From Hymenobacter oligotrophus (GTDB taxonomy: Bacteria > Bacteroidota > Bacteroidia > Cytophagales > Hymenobacteraceae), in assembly GCF_003574965.1 (NCBI RefSeq), contig NZ_CP032317.1, positions 248,001 through 312,000 of the forward strand: a stretch of DNA of 64,000 nt, written 5' to 3'. Under the pieces are notes generated by a model that was not told the DNA's origin, searched no databases, and was given only the letters and a program-made list of their open reading frames with translations. Shown in pieces: positions 54,581 through 62,940 of the stretch; positions within the stretch are counted from its first letter, which is position 1, and every line of letters begins with the position of its first letter. A program made the position numbers and the translations under genes.

Positions 54581-56761
54581 GTGAACCCAACAACCAAGAA
54601 AGTACTGTACTGGTCGCTAGGCACCATTGGAGCATTGTTGCTCGTGGGCTTGGCCGTGTTTCTGCTGAAACGCGAGCAGTTGCTGCAGTACGCCCTGCGC
54701 CAAACCAAAACCAAGGTCGAGCGCAAATATCCCGTTACCCTAACCCTAGGTCCGGCGCGCTTTACCGACCTGAACACCGTGCAGATCACCAACGTGAGCC
54801 TGGTGCCCCGCACCGGCCTGCAAGATACCTTGCTCACGGCCCGCCGCATCAACGCCAGCATTAGCCTGCGTTCGTTGTTTGCCCGGCGCCCGGTGTTCAG
54901 CAACCTGCAAATTGAGCAGGCCCGGTTGGTTGCCCGCAAAACGGCTACGGCCGACAACTACGGCTTTCTGATTAAGCGCACGGGCAAAACCGCCGTGCCG
55001 CGCGATACCACCAAAGGCACCAACTACGGCGTACTGCTGAACCAAGTGCTCGAAACGGCGCTGGAGAACATTCCGGGCGAGGCCGACTTCCGCAACTTTT
55101 TGGTGGCTTACGAAAGCCCGCGCCACCGCGCCACCATCACCATGCCCGAGCTTACCATCGAAGACGGCGACCTGGCGGGCAAACTAACGGTGGTGCTCGA
55201 CTCCGTTACCAACCGCATTGGCTTGCGCGGCCACGTGGAGCAGGGCGACGAAAACATGGACGTGCAGGTGTTCAGCCAGGGCCGCCAGCCGGTGGTGCTG
55301 CCCTACGTGCAGCGCCGTTTCGGGGCCAACGTGCAGTTCGATACGTTGCATCTGCAACTGGCCGGCAAGGATTTCGACGACGAGCGGCTTACCGTACGCG
55401 GTGCTGCTTTGGCCAGCAACTTTCGCCTGAACCACCCCAAAATTTCGGACGAAGACGTGGTAGTGCGCCGCGGCGGCATCGACTTCGTGGCTACCCTAGG
55501 TCAGAATTACCTCGCGCTGGAAAAGGGCACCAAGGTTACGCTGAACAAGATTGTGGCTTTCCCGCAAATCAGCGTGCGCATGCGTACGCCCGCCGAGCTG
55601 GGGCGCCGCATTGCCGCCGAAACCCGCCACTACAGCCCGCGCTTGCGGGGCCTGCTGGTGTCGCTGAACGTGGAAACGGACGAGGTGCCGGCCACCGACT
55701 TCTTCGCCTCGCTGCCCCAAGGCATTTTTGGGGCGGTGGAGGGCATGCAGGGCACCGGTACGCTGCAGTACCACCTCAGCGCCGCCCTCGATATGCAGCA
55801 AGTGGATAGCCTGAAGTTTGACTCGGGCTTACGCGCCAGCCGCGACTTCAAAATCACGCGCTTTGGCCGCGTCGATCTGCGCAAGCTCAACACCGAGTTT
55901 GCCTACACCGCCTACAACGACCGCGGCGATTCGCTCAAGACCTTTGCCGTGGGCCCCTCAAACCCCGATTTCGTGCCGTTCAATCAGGTGTCAAACTACC
56001 TGAAGTACGCCATCATCACGGCCGAAGACCCGCGCTTCTTCACGCACAAAGGCTTTATGGAGAAAGCGTTCGTGAAATCGGCCATCCAGAATATCAAGGA
56101 GAAACGCTTTGCCCGCGGCGGCAGCACGCTCTCGATGCAACTGGTGAAAAACGTGTTCCTGACGCGCAAGAAAACCGTGGCCCGCAAAGCCGAGGAGGCC
56201 CTGATGGTGTGGCTGATTGAGAATACCCGCCTCGTGAGCAAAGAGCGCATGATGGAGGTGTACCTCAACATTATTGAGTGGGGCCCGAGCCGCTACCGCT
56301 GGCCCAACGGCGAGCGGGGCGTGTACGGTGTAACGGAGGCCGCCCGCTTTTACTACGACAAAGAGCCCGCGCAACTTACCCTGCAGGAAAGCCTGTACCT
56401 GGCCAGCATCATCCCTAAGCCGAAGTACGCCCGCGAGTCGTTTAACCAATACGGCGACCTGAAGGCCAGCTCGCGCTACTTCTTTCGCCTGATTGCCGAC
56501 ATCATGGCCCGGCGCGGCTACATACCCGAGGCCGAGGCCGATGGGCTGAGCCGCTCGGTAAACCTGGCCGGCCCGGCGCGACGCTTCATGAACTTCTCGG
56601 CCCGCCCCGACACCACCCGCGTGGTGGCCGCCGACAGCAGCCAGTTTGACCCCATCAACCTCATCGACCTGCTAAACACCGGCGGCCTGCCCGACGAAGG
56701 TGCCAACACCAACGCCCCGGCCACCGAAGGCGCCGACGACAACGGCGGGAAAAAGCCCTAA
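54581..56761 (+). CDS. AsmA-like/GT51 peptidoglycan transglycosylase fusion
   Basis: 726 residues with GTG 54581 preferred (54575 GTG also possible); the frame from 54497 starts upstream of the -7 box end. An N-terminal membrane helix (VLYWSLGTIGALLLVGLAVF) is followed by about 380 residues of beta-rich AsmA/DUF3971-like sequence (VTLTLGPARFTDLNTVQITN, FSNLQIEQARLVARK). From about 480 a GT51 domain appears: IITAEDPRFFTHKGFMEKAF with the catalytic Glu, RFARGGSTLSMQLVKNVFLT, and MMEVYLNIIEWGPSRYRWP. No penicillin-binding transpeptidase domain follows, so it is a monofunctional glycan polymerase with a long periplasmic N-part. Acts at the outer face of the inner membrane. Confidence 0.87.
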   Translation: MNPTTKKVLYWSLGTIGALLLVGLAVFLLKREQLLQYALRQTKTKVERKYPVTLTLGPARFTDLNTVQITNVSLVPRTGLQDTLLTARRINASISLRSLFARRPVFSNLQIEQARLVARKTATADNYGFLIKRTGKTAVPRDTTKGTNYGVLLNQVLETALENIPGEADFRNFLVAYESPRHRATITMPELTIEDGDLAGKLTVVLDSVTNRIGLRGHVEQGDENMDVQVFSQGRQPVVLPYVQRRFGANVQFDTLHLQLAGKDFDDERLTVRGAALASNFRLNHPKISDEDVVVRRGGIDFVATLGQNYLALEKGTKVTLNKIVAFPQISVRMRTPAELGRRIAAETRHYSPRLRGLLVSLNVETDEVPATDFFASLPQGIFGAVEGMQGTGTLQYHLSAALDMQQVDSLKFDSGLRASRDFKITRFGRVDLRKLNTEFAYTAYNDRGDSLKTFAVGPSNPDFVPFNQVSNYLKYAIITAEDPRFFTHKGFMEKAFVKSAIQNIKEKRFARGGSTLSMQLVKNVFLTRKKTVARKAEEALMVWLIENTRLVSKERMMEVYLNIIEWGPSRYRWPNGERGVYGVTEAARFYYDKEPAQLTLQESLYLASIIPKPKYARESFNQYGDLKASSRYFFRLIADIMARRGYIPEAEADGLSRSVNLAGPARRFMNFSARPDTTRVVAADSSQFDPINLIDLLNTGGLPDEGANTNAPATEGADDNGGKKP

Positions 56762-56777
56762 ACCCTAGGTGCCTAAA

Positions 56778-56817
56778 CAAAAGGCCCGGCGGAGCAGCTG
56801 CTCCGCCGGGCCTTTTG
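56778..56817. terminator. 20-bp palindromic terminator
   Basis: 56778-56797 and 56798-56817 are complementary with no spacer (inner bases will be unpaired). A/T flanks make it bidirectional between the transglycosylase and terC. Confidence 0.85.
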
Positions 56818-56837
56818 CTTGAGTTAAGAGCGAGGCG

Positions 56838-57809
56838 CTAAACCTTGGGCTCGTCGGAAGACGACGCGGCGGGCTCGGTTACGGCATCGTCGTCGTTCTT
56901 CTTGGGCAATATCAGCGACACTACCACCGACAAAGTAAGTACGGCCGCTACCACACCTAGGGCCCACTCCGTGGGGAGGTGGAAGAAGTCGTGCAGCAGC
57001 AGCTTGCCGCCGATAAAGACGAGGATAAGCGACAAACCGTAGTGCAGGTAATGGAATAGCTGCATGAGGCCGGCCAACGCAAAGTAAAGCGCGCGAAGGC
57101 CCAACAGCGCAAACACGTTGGAGGTGTACACGATAAACTTGTCTTGCGTAACGGCCAGAATGGCCGGGATGGAGTCGGCCGCAAACACCACGTCGGTGGT
57201 TTCCACCATCACCAGCACCACGAACAGGGGCGTGGCAAACAGCAGCTTCTCCTTGCGCACGAAGAACTTGCTGCCCTCGTAGCGGTTGGTGATGGGCAAA
57301 TGACGGCTGAGGAAGCGCACCACCGGGTTGTTTTCGGGGTCGATGTCGGGGTCGCCGCTGGTGGTGGCCATCTTAAAGCCCGTGTACACCAGAAAAGCAC
57401 CGAGCACGTAAAGCGTCCAGCTGAATTTGCTGATGAGCGCGGCGCCAATCACGATAAAGGTGGCGCGCAACACCAGCGCCCCCAGCACGCCCCAGAACAG
57501 GATTTTGTGCTGGTACTCGCCCGGCACCTTGAAGTAGGTGAAGATGAGCAGAAACACAAAGAGGTTGTCAACACTCAGCGCCTTTTCAAGCAAGTAGCCC
57601 GTCAGGAAATTCATGCCGGCCTCGCGTCCGAATTCGTGGTACACGAAATAGTTGAACGCCAACGAAAGCGCAATCCAGAAGGCGCTCCAACCCAGGGCTT
57701 CGCGCATGCGCACTACGTGAGCCTTGCGGTTGAACACCAGCAAGTCGAGCAGCAGCATGGCCAGCACAAAGAGATTGAAAGCAACCCAGAACCAGGGAGT
57801 TGTAGTCAT
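56838..57809 (-). CDS. TerC/Alx-family membrane protein
   Basis: 323 residues with about eight or nine membrane helices (VAFNLFVLAMLLLDLLVF, WSAFWIALSLAFNYFVY, VLGALVLRATFIVIGAAL). EKALSVDNLFVFLLIF and VETTDVVFAADSIPAILAVT are the two TerC signature blocks, with the Glu/Asp residues thought to bind metal. Family members export Mn2+ or accompany metallation of exported proteins; tellurite resistance is only a historical name. An acidic Ser/Glu tail follows. No yybP-ykoY-type riboswitch is visible in the 61 bases upstream. Confidence 0.9.
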   Translation of the reverse strand: MTTTPWFWVAFNLFVLAMLLLDLLVFNRKAHVVRMREALGWSAFWIALSLAFNYFVYHEFGREAGMNFLTGYLLEKALSVDNLFVFLLIFTYFKVPGEYQHKILFWGVLGALVLRATFIVIGAALISKFSWTLYVLGAFLVYTGFKMATTSGDPDIDPENNPVVRFLSRHLPITNRYEGSKFFVRKEKLLFATPLFVVLVMVETTDVVFAADSIPAILAVTQDKFIVYTSNVFALLGLRALYFALAGLMQLFHYLHYGLSLILVFIGGKLLLHDFFHLPTEWALGVVAAVLTLSVVVSLILPKKNDDDAVTEPAASSSDEPKV

Positions 57810-57870
57810 GCGAAGGACGCGTCAGCAGGCAGCAACCGAGTGCCCGGCCGCTACCTAGGATAGTGGAGCC

Positions 57871-58680
57871 TTACCGCGTTTTAGGCGCGGAGGTTACGGC
57901 GTGGGTAGCCGTGGCAGGTTGGGGCAGGGCAGCCGGCGCAGCCGCCTTGGGCCCGCCGAAATGGCGAAACCAGCTTTCTACCTTCATTTGTACCACGCCC
58001 AGCAATGCTTCCTTAAAAATGCCCTTCGACATTTTGGAGGCACCCCGGGTGCGGTCGGTGAAGATAATGGGCACTTCCTGAATGCGGAAGCCGTGCTTGT
58101 AGGCCAGCCATTTCATCTCGATCTGGAAAGCATAGCCCACGAAGTGAATGCGGTTCAGATCGATGGCGCGCAGCACTGGGGCCGTGTAGCACTTAAAACC
58201 GGCCGTGGCATCCATAATGGGCATGCCCGTAATAAAGCGCACGTAAGCCGAGGCAAACCACGACATGAGCACGCGGTCCATGGGCCAGTTTACTACGTTT
58301 ACGCCAGTGATGTAGCGCGAGCCGATGGACATATCGTGGTCCTCTACGGCGCAGGCCTCGTACAGGCGCACGAGGTCGTCGGGGTTGTGCGAAAAGTCGG
58401 CATCCATCTCGAAGATGTACTGGTAGCCGCGCTGCAAGGCCCACTTAAAGCCGTGCAAGTATGCCGTGCCCAGGCCTAGTTTGCCGGTGCGCTCCTCCAG
58501 GTGCAGGCGGCCCGCAAACTCGCTCAGCAGCCCGCGCACCACGGCGGCGGTGCCATCGGGCGAGCCGTCGTCGATGATGAGCACATCGAACGCCTTCGGC
58601 AGCGAAAAAACCTTGCGGATGATCAGCTCGGCGTTTTCCCGTTCGTTGTAGGTCGGTATGATGACGAGCGAATCGTTCAT
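57871..58680 (-). CDS. polyprenol-phosphate mannose synthase-like GT2
   Basis: 269 residues. SLVIIPTYNERENAELIIRK, LIIDDGSPDGTAAVVRGL, YIFEMDADFSHNPDDLVRLY (metal motif) and DATAGFKCYTAPVLRAIDL, then FTDRTRGASKMSKGIFKEAL, match bacterial dolichol/polyprenol-phosphate mannosyltransferases of the cytosolic type. It transfers a sugar from GDP- or UDP-sugar to a lipid carrier. The Pro/Ala-rich C-terminus has no membrane helix. The -7 box TACCTTTG lies only six bases before the ATG (58686-58693), so its mRNA may be nearly leaderless. Confidence 0.9.
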   Translation of the reverse strand: MNDSLVIIPTYNERENAELIIRKVFSLPKAFDVLIIDDGSPDGTAAVVRGLLSEFAGRLHLEERTGKLGLGTAYLHGFKWALQRGYQYIFEMDADFSHNPDDLVRLYEACAVEDHDMSIGSRYITGVNVVNWPMDRVLMSWFASAYVRFITGMPIMDATAGFKCYTAPVLRAIDLNRIHFVGYAFQIEMKWLAYKHGFRIQEVPIIFTDRTRGASKMSKGIFKEALLGVVQMKVESWFRHFGGPKAAAPAALPQPATATHAVTSAPKTR

Positions 58681-58685
58681 TAATC

Positions 58686-58693
58686 CAAAGGTA
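58686..58693 (-). promoter_or_regulatory. Bacteroidota -7 box just before the GT2 ATG
   Basis: The - strand reads TACCTTTG, ending five bases before the ATG at 58680. No TTG found at 19-21 bases upstream. Confidence 0.45.
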
Positions 58694-58702
58694 ACAATTA
58701 GG

Positions 58703-60040
58703 CTATGCTGCCGAGGTTAATTTTTGGGCCACTTGCTGGGCGCGGCGCAGGCAATCCGGTATGCCCACACCGGCGCGCCAGTTGGCCACTGCCCAAATGC
58801 CTTGTTGCTCCAGGGCGTCGGCCGCGGCGTGCGCCGGAATGATGCGCTCATCGAACTGAGGGATGCTTCGTTCCCACCGGTAAATGTGCTGCAACCGGGC
58901 CGGGGCATCGGGCTTGAGGCCGTAAAGCCGTTGCTGTTCGGCCCGCAGCGAAGCCAGCAGCTGCGCGTCGGGCAATCGGGCGTTGGTTTCGTACTGGGCG
59001 CCGCCCACAAACGAGGTGAACAGCACCTGCCCCGCGGGGCACCTATCCGGAAACAGCGAACTGCTCCACAAGGTGCCCGCCGCCACGGGTTGCTCCACGC
59101 GCGGGCTCAGGGCGCCAAAGCCGTTGAGCGGGTGCTGCACGGCGCTGCGGTCGTAGGCAGTGTGCACGGCCGTAAGCGGCGGGTAGTGCACGGCACCTAG
59201 GGCAGCGGCCTGCTGCGGGTGCAGGCCCCGGAGCAAATCGGCGGCGGCGTAGGCCGGTAGTGCCAGGATGAGGGCGTCGTACAGCTCGGTAGGTTCGGGC
59301 TGGCCCGCCAGCTGCAGGCGGTATTGCCCGTTGCCTTGCGGCAAAAAGACCTGCACGCGGGTGTTTAAGTGCAGGTGCGTCAGGCGGCTGGCCAGGGCAT
59401 CGGTAAGCACTTGCAAGCCGCCCCGAAATGAGATGATGCGGCGGCGGGCTACGCCCTTCATGGTGCGGGCAAAGCCGCGCAGCACCGAGCCGTGTTCTTG
59501 CTCGAGGGCCGCCAACTGCGGAAACGTTTTGTGCAGCAACAGCTGGTTGGGGTCGCCGGCGTAAATGCCCGACACAAACGGGTTCACCGCGTAGTCCAGA
59601 ATTTCTTGCCCAAAGCGGCGCCGGAAAAAATGGCCAATGGTTTCGTGCGCATCGGGGGCGGCTTTGGCACGGCGCAGTTCCGATAGGGCCTGCCACTTGC
59701 CCTTCAGGCTGAAAAAGCTGCCAAACAGCAGTTGCTGGGGCTTGCCCGGCAGCTCGCGCAGCGCGCCGCCGCGCACCACGTAGCGGTGCCCGCTTACGCC
59801 GCCGGGCTCCTGAATCTGCTCTGCCAGCCCCAGGTCGGCAATCAGGCCTTCGAGCTCGGGACTGAGCTGCAGCGAGTTGGGGCCCAGCTCCAGCACGTAG
59901 CCTTCGGGCAGGTGGCGCGTGCGCATGTTGCCGCCGGCCGCATTGCCGCTCTCGTACACGTGCGCCGTGGCGCCTTGTTGCTGCAAGTACCACGCCGTGG
60001 CCAAGCCCGTAATGCCGCTGCCTATAATTGCTACGTTCAT
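58703..60040 (-). CDS. hemG: protoporphyrinogen oxidase (HemY type)
   Basis: 445 residues from ATG 60040 (MNVAIIGSGITGLATAWYLQ). The frame reaches 60487, but that part overlaps gmhB on the other strand and is unlikely. FAD-binding GSGITGLATA at the N-terminus, LELGPNSLQLSPELEGLIAD (about residue 55), and the C-terminal IWAVANWRAGVGIPDC, where the motif is kept, define the oxygen-dependent PPOX family. It makes protoporphyrin IX (or coproporphyrin III) in haem synthesis. No other haem gene is near. Confidence 0.9.
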   Translation of the reverse strand: MNVAIIGSGITGLATAWYLQQQGATAHVYESGNAAGGNMRTRHLPEGYVLELGPNSLQLSPELEGLIADLGLAEQIQEPGGVSGHRYVVRGGALRELPGKPQQLLFGSFFSLKGKWQALSELRRAKAAPDAHETIGHFFRRRFGQEILDYAVNPFVSGIYAGDPNQLLLHKTFPQLAALEQEHGSVLRGFARTMKGVARRRIISFRGGLQVLTDALASRLTHLHLNTRVQVFLPQGNGQYRLQLAGQPEPTELYDALILALPAYAAADLLRGLHPQQAAALGAVHYPPLTAVHTAYDRSAVQHPLNGFGALSPRVEQPVAAGTLWSSSLFPDRCPAGQVLFTSFVGGAQYETNARLPDAQLLASLRAEQQRLYGLKPDAPARLQHIYRWERSIPQFDERIIPAHAAADALEQQGIWAVANWRAGVGIPDCLRRAQQVAQKLTSAA

Positions 60041-60188
60041 GCGAATGTGTAAACCGCCAAAGGCTGCAAAAGTAAGCTGCCGAGAATACTCAATTTGCTG
60101 ATTTATTTCAATTAGCTGGCCTGCCAACGTGCCACCAGCGGGCCTAGGTGCCCTTGGCTGCCCGCGTGCCGAACAGCCGCGCTGCGCG

Positions 60189-60196
60189 TACTTTTG
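60189..60196 (+). promoter_or_regulatory. Bacteroidota -7 box of gmhB
   Basis: TACTTTTG ends six bases before the ATG at 60203, so the transcript should have almost no 5' leader. Confidence 0.45.
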
Positions 60197-60202
60197 CCGG
60201 GC

Positions 60203-60724
60203 ATGAATGCTACTTCCACGGCCAAAGCCGTTTTCCTCGACCGCGACGGCGTGCTCAATGCCGAAATCGGCCATTACGTGTGGCGCCTCGATGAATTTGT
60301 GGTGCTGCCCGATGTGCCCGCCGCCTTGCAGCGCCTGCACGCCGCCGGCTACTTGCTGATAGTGGTAACCAACCAGGCCGGTATTGCCAAGGGCCTCTAT
60401 ACCTCTGCCGAGGTAGCCGCCTGTCATCACAAACTGCAAGAGGCCTGCGGCGGCGTAATCGATGCGTTTTATTACGCCCCTGGGCATCCGTCGGTGTCGG
60501 AGTCGCTGATGCGCAAGCCCGATTCGCTGATGCTCGAAAAAGCCATGGCACGCTTTGGCCTCGATGCGGCCCAGTGCTGGATGGTAGGCGACCGGCCCCG
60601 CGATTTACAAGCTGCCGCCAAAGTGGGCGTGCGCGGCATATTGGTAGGCGAGGAGGCGCTGGTACCCGATGCCCCGCTTGTGCCCAACTTGGCCGCTGCT
60701 GCCAACCTGATTTTGCGCTCCTAG
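60203..60724 (+). CDS. gmhB: D-glycero-beta-D-manno-heptose 1,7-bisphosphate 7-phosphatase
   Basis: 173 residues from ATG 60203. HAD-superfamily motif I is FLDRDGVLNAEIGHYV with the nucleophile Asp. VVTNQAGIAKGLY is motif II and MVGDRPRDLQAAAKVG motif III/IV. The Cys/His zinc loop of E. coli GmhB is partly replaced (YYAPGHPSVSESLMRKPDSL). It removes the 7-phosphate in ADP-heptose synthesis, upstream of hldD. A histidinol-phosphatase role is possible for this family, but no his genes are near. A 19-bp hairpin follows. Confidence 0.88.
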   Translation: MNATSTAKAVFLDRDGVLNAEIGHYVWRLDEFVVLPDVPAALQRLHAAGYLLIVVTNQAGIAKGLYTSAEVAACHHKLQEACGGVIDAFYYAPGHPSVSESLMRKPDSLMLEKAMARFGLDAAQCWMVGDRPRDLQAAAKVGVRGILVGEEALVPDAPLVPNLAAAANLILRS

Positions 60725-60741
60725 CACCTAGGCGCCAACAA

Positions 60742-60788
60742 CACAGCCCCAGCGCACAAGCTGGTTAGGCTTGTGCGCTGGGGCTGTG
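60742..60788. terminator. 19-bp hairpin terminator, bidirectional
   Basis: 60742-60760 and 60770-60788 are perfect complements with a 9-base loop, between gmhB (+) and the micro-lipoprotein (-). Confidence 0.8.
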
Positions 60789-60805
60789 GCGTAGGAGGGC
60801 GTTGC

Positions 60806-60961
60806 TTATTGGCGCTCGGCCGGGGCAGCTGCCGCGCTGGCCGTTACGGCCGAGGCCTGCTGCGTAGCGGGCTTTTGCTGGGTGTAGGCCGGGCACTTGG
60901 TGCTGCACGAACCCAGGCCAGCGGCCAAGGCCAATACGCCCAGAACTGCAATCTTTTTCAT
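60806..60961 (-). CDS. 51-residue micro-lipoprotein (paralogue A)
   Basis: From ATG 60961: MKKIAVLGVLALAAGLGSCS, a full lipoprotein signal with lipobox LGSC, then a mature part of about 32 residues holding KCPAY and ending AAPAERQ. It is short enough to be missed by length-filtered annotation. It shares the CPAY block, an ATQ-A patch and the identical PAERQ-stop tail with the gene at 61184, so they are paralogues by duplication. Terminators flank each gene. Function unknown; it should be a small surface or periplasmic lipopeptide. Confidence 0.75.
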   Translation of the reverse strand: MKKIAVLGVLALAAGLGSCSTKCPAYTQQKPATQQASAVTASAAAAPAERQ

Positions 60962-61123
60962 GTAAATATGCAATTATGCGTGAGGGTTACGCAGGGTAAA
61001 AGGTTCGGTACTAACGGTGTTCGGCTGAGGTTTAGTTTGAGCTGAACCGAAAAAATTTCAAACCGCCCTTGTACCGTTAGCCAAACCCCCAAACCGCACT
61101 TGCAAGACCGATTCAGGTATAAA

Positions 61124-61167
61124 AAATCCGGCCGCGGCGCCCCAAGCGGGGCGCCGCGGCCGGATTT
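61124..61167 (-). terminator. 20-bp hairpin with U-run
   Basis: 61124-61143 and 61148-61167 are perfect complements with a 4-base loop; A61121-61126 gives a U-run on the - strand. Ends the micro-lipoprotein gene at 61184. Confidence 0.9.
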
Positions 61168-61183
61168 CGTACGCGCAGGGTGC

Positions 61184-61330
61184 TTATTGGCGCTCGGCCG
61201 GTGCAGCCGCCGAGGCTACTACCTCTGCTTTCTGGGTAGCGGCTTTGCCGTATGCCGGGCACGACTGCTTGTTGCAAGCACCGAGGCCCAAAGTGGCAGC
61301 GGCAGTCAGAAGAAGTAGACCTTTTTTCAT
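61184..61330 (-). CDS. 48-residue micro-lipoprotein (paralogue B)
   Basis: From ATG 61330: MKKGLLLLTAAATLGLGACN, lipobox LGAC, then SCPAYGKAATQKAEVVASAA and the end APAERQ. Its own promoter is clear (TTG-21-TATGTTTG, - strand 61359-61390) and a strong terminator follows, so it is an independent transcription unit. It is the best-supported of the very small genes here. Two Cys remain in the mature protein beyond the lipidated one in paralogue B's CNKQSC region or one in A, which could bind metal or pair. Function unknown. Confidence 0.82.
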   Translation of the reverse strand: MKKGLLLLTAAATLGLGACNKQSCPAYGKAATQKAEVVASAAAPAERQ

Positions 61331-61358
61331 AAGTGGTACAGATTTGCTTGTCGGAATA

Positions 61359-61390
61359 CAAACATACTGCCGCCGTGGGCCTTACTCCAA
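61359..61390 (-). promoter_or_regulatory. promoter of the 48-residue lipoprotein gene
   Basis: - strand TTG (61390-61388), 21-base spacer, TATGTTTG (61366-61359); identical spacing to the three rRNA promoters. Confidence 0.7.
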
Positions 61391-61470
61391 CAGCAGCAGG
61401 CAGAAAAGTACTATACTGCTGAGCTTGCATATAACCGCCCGGCCCCCGGCCTCCGGGGTGCTAGCAGGTA

Positions 61471-61515
61471 AAAACAAACCCTCCCGCACCCGGCAGTTGC
61501 CTAGGGCGGGAGGGT
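61471..61515 (-). terminator. 10-bp hairpin terminator of speA
   Basis: 61478-61487 and 61506-61515 pair (ACCCTCCCGC); A-rich 61471-61477 gives a U-rich end on the - strand. Confidence 0.75.
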
Positions 61516-61542
61516 GCTTTGGCTACCTAGGGCTGCGGCAAC

Positions 61543-62940
61543 CTAGGCGTAGCCCAAGATGCGCATCATCGATTCGGGGTCTTGCTCCGGGGCAAACTCC
61601 CAGTCGCGCACGCTGCCGTCGGCGTCGCGGTCGAGGATGACGTGCTTGGGGGCCGGAATCAGGCAGTGCTTGATGCCGCCGTAGCCCGAGAGCTGCTCCT
61701 GGTACGCGCCCGTGTGGAAAAAGCCCACGTACAGCGGTTTCTCCTGGCCGCGCTCCGGCAAAAACACTTGGTAAATGTGCTTTTCGGCGTTGTAGTAGTC
61801 CTGCGAGTCGCAGGTAAGGCCGCCCAGCTGAATTTTCTTGTAGTTACGCTCCCAGCCGTTGAGGGCCAGCATGATAAAGCGTTGGTTGAGGGCCCAGGTA
61901 TCGGGCAGGTTCGTGATAAACGAGCCGTCAATCATGTACCACAATTCCTTGTCGTTCTGCAGCTTTTCGTCGAGGATGTTGTAGATGTGCGCCCCCGATT
62001 CGCCCACCGTGAAAATGCCGAACTCGGTGAAAATGTGTGGCTCGGGCACGCCTTCTTCGCGGCAAATGCGCTGAATGGTGCGTAGCACTTCCTCAATCAT
62101 GTACGGGTAGTCGTACTCGGGTTGAATGGAGGTTTGGATGGGCAGGCCGCCGCCGATGTCGATGGTGTGCAGCGTGGGGCACACCTTGCGCAGCTCGCAG
62201 TACTTGTGCACAAAGCGGCGCAGCTCCGACCAGTAGTAGGAGGTGTCCTTGATGCCCGTGTTGATGAAGTAGTGCAGCATCGTCAGCTCGAAGCGCGGGT
62301 CGTTTTTGATCTGCTCTTCGTACAGCGGAATGGCATCGGCGTAGCGCACGCCCAGGCGCGAGGTGTAAAACTGGAAGCGCGGCTCCTCGTCGGAAGCCAA
62401 ACGAATGCCCAGGTTGGCGCGGGTATCGGCGTGCACGTGCTCCTTGTAGTACTCGATTTCCGACAGGTTATCGAGAATGGGCATGCAGTTCACGAAGCCG
62501 TCGTTCATGAACTCGGTGAGGTAGCGCTTGTACCGCTCGCGCTTAAAGCCGTTGGCGATGATGTACGTCTGCTTGTTGATGCGGCCCTTGCCGTAGAGCG
62601 CGCGCACAATGTGCATGTCGTACCCCGAGGAGGTTTCGATGTGCACGTCGTTTTTCAGGGCTTCCTCCACCACAAAAGCAAAGTGCGAGGCCTTAGTGCA
62701 GTAGCAGTAAGTGTAGCTGCCTTGGTAGTCGATTTTCTCGATGCCCTGCCGAAACCACTGCTTGGCGCGTTGAATGTTTTCGCTGATTTTGGGCAAGTAG
62801 GTAAGGCGCAGCGGCGTACCGTGTTTCCGGATCAAATCCATCAGCGGAATGCCATGAAAGCGCAGCTCGTTGCCCTCGACGGTGAACTCCTGCGAAGGAA
62901 AGTCGAAGGTTTGGCTAATCAGGTCGTGGTATGTATCCAT
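61543..62940 (-). CDS. speA: arginine decarboxylase (fold III PLP enzyme)
   Basis: 465 residues. Alanine-racemase/ODC-type fold: SYTYCYCTKASHFAFVVEEA carries the PLP Lys, ANGFKRERYKRYLTEFMNDG and TIDIGGGLPIQTS (phosphate site) follow, and the Cys of GGLTCDSQDYYNAEKH lies near the substrate site. This is the short Bacteroidota arginine decarboxylase rather than the about 630-residue E. coli SpeA. It makes agmatine, a polyamine precursor. It is divergent from an arginase-family gene (63233). The leader contains a 9-bp inverted repeat and a TATCTTTG box (- strand 63055-63062). A diaminopimelate-decarboxylase role is less likely, given the sequence blocks. Confidence 0.9.
   Translation of the reverse strand: MDTYHDLISQTFDFPSQEFTVEGNELRFHGIPLMDLIRKHGTPLRLTYLPKISENIQRAKQWFRQGIEKIDYQGSYTYCYCTKASHFAFVVEEALKNDVHIETSSGYDMHIVRALYGKGRINKQTYIIANGFKRERYKRYLTEFMNDGFVNCMPILDNLSEIEYYKEHVHADTRANLGIRLASDEEPRFQFYTSRLGVRYADAIPLYEEQIKNDPRFELTMLHYFINTGIKDTSYYWSELRRFVHKYCELRKVCPTLHTIDIGGGLPIQTSIQPEYDYPYMIEEVLRTIQRICREEGVPEPHIFTEFGIFTVGESGAHIYNILDEKLQNDKELWYMIDGSFITNLPDTWALNQRFIMLALNGWERNYKKIQLGGLTCDSQDYYNAEKHIYQVFLPERGQEKPLYVGFFHTGAYQEQLSGYGGIKHCLIPAPKHVILDRDADGSVRDWEFAPEQDPESMMRILGYA

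Noticed and set aside
57810-57870. Possible manganese (yybP-ykoY) riboswitch before the TerC gene
   Set aside because: Only 61 bases are available and the conserved loops are not present.
60041-60487. N-terminal extension of the protoporphyrinogen oxidase frame
   Set aside because: It would be antisense to gmhB and precede the standard FAD-binding start by 149 residues.
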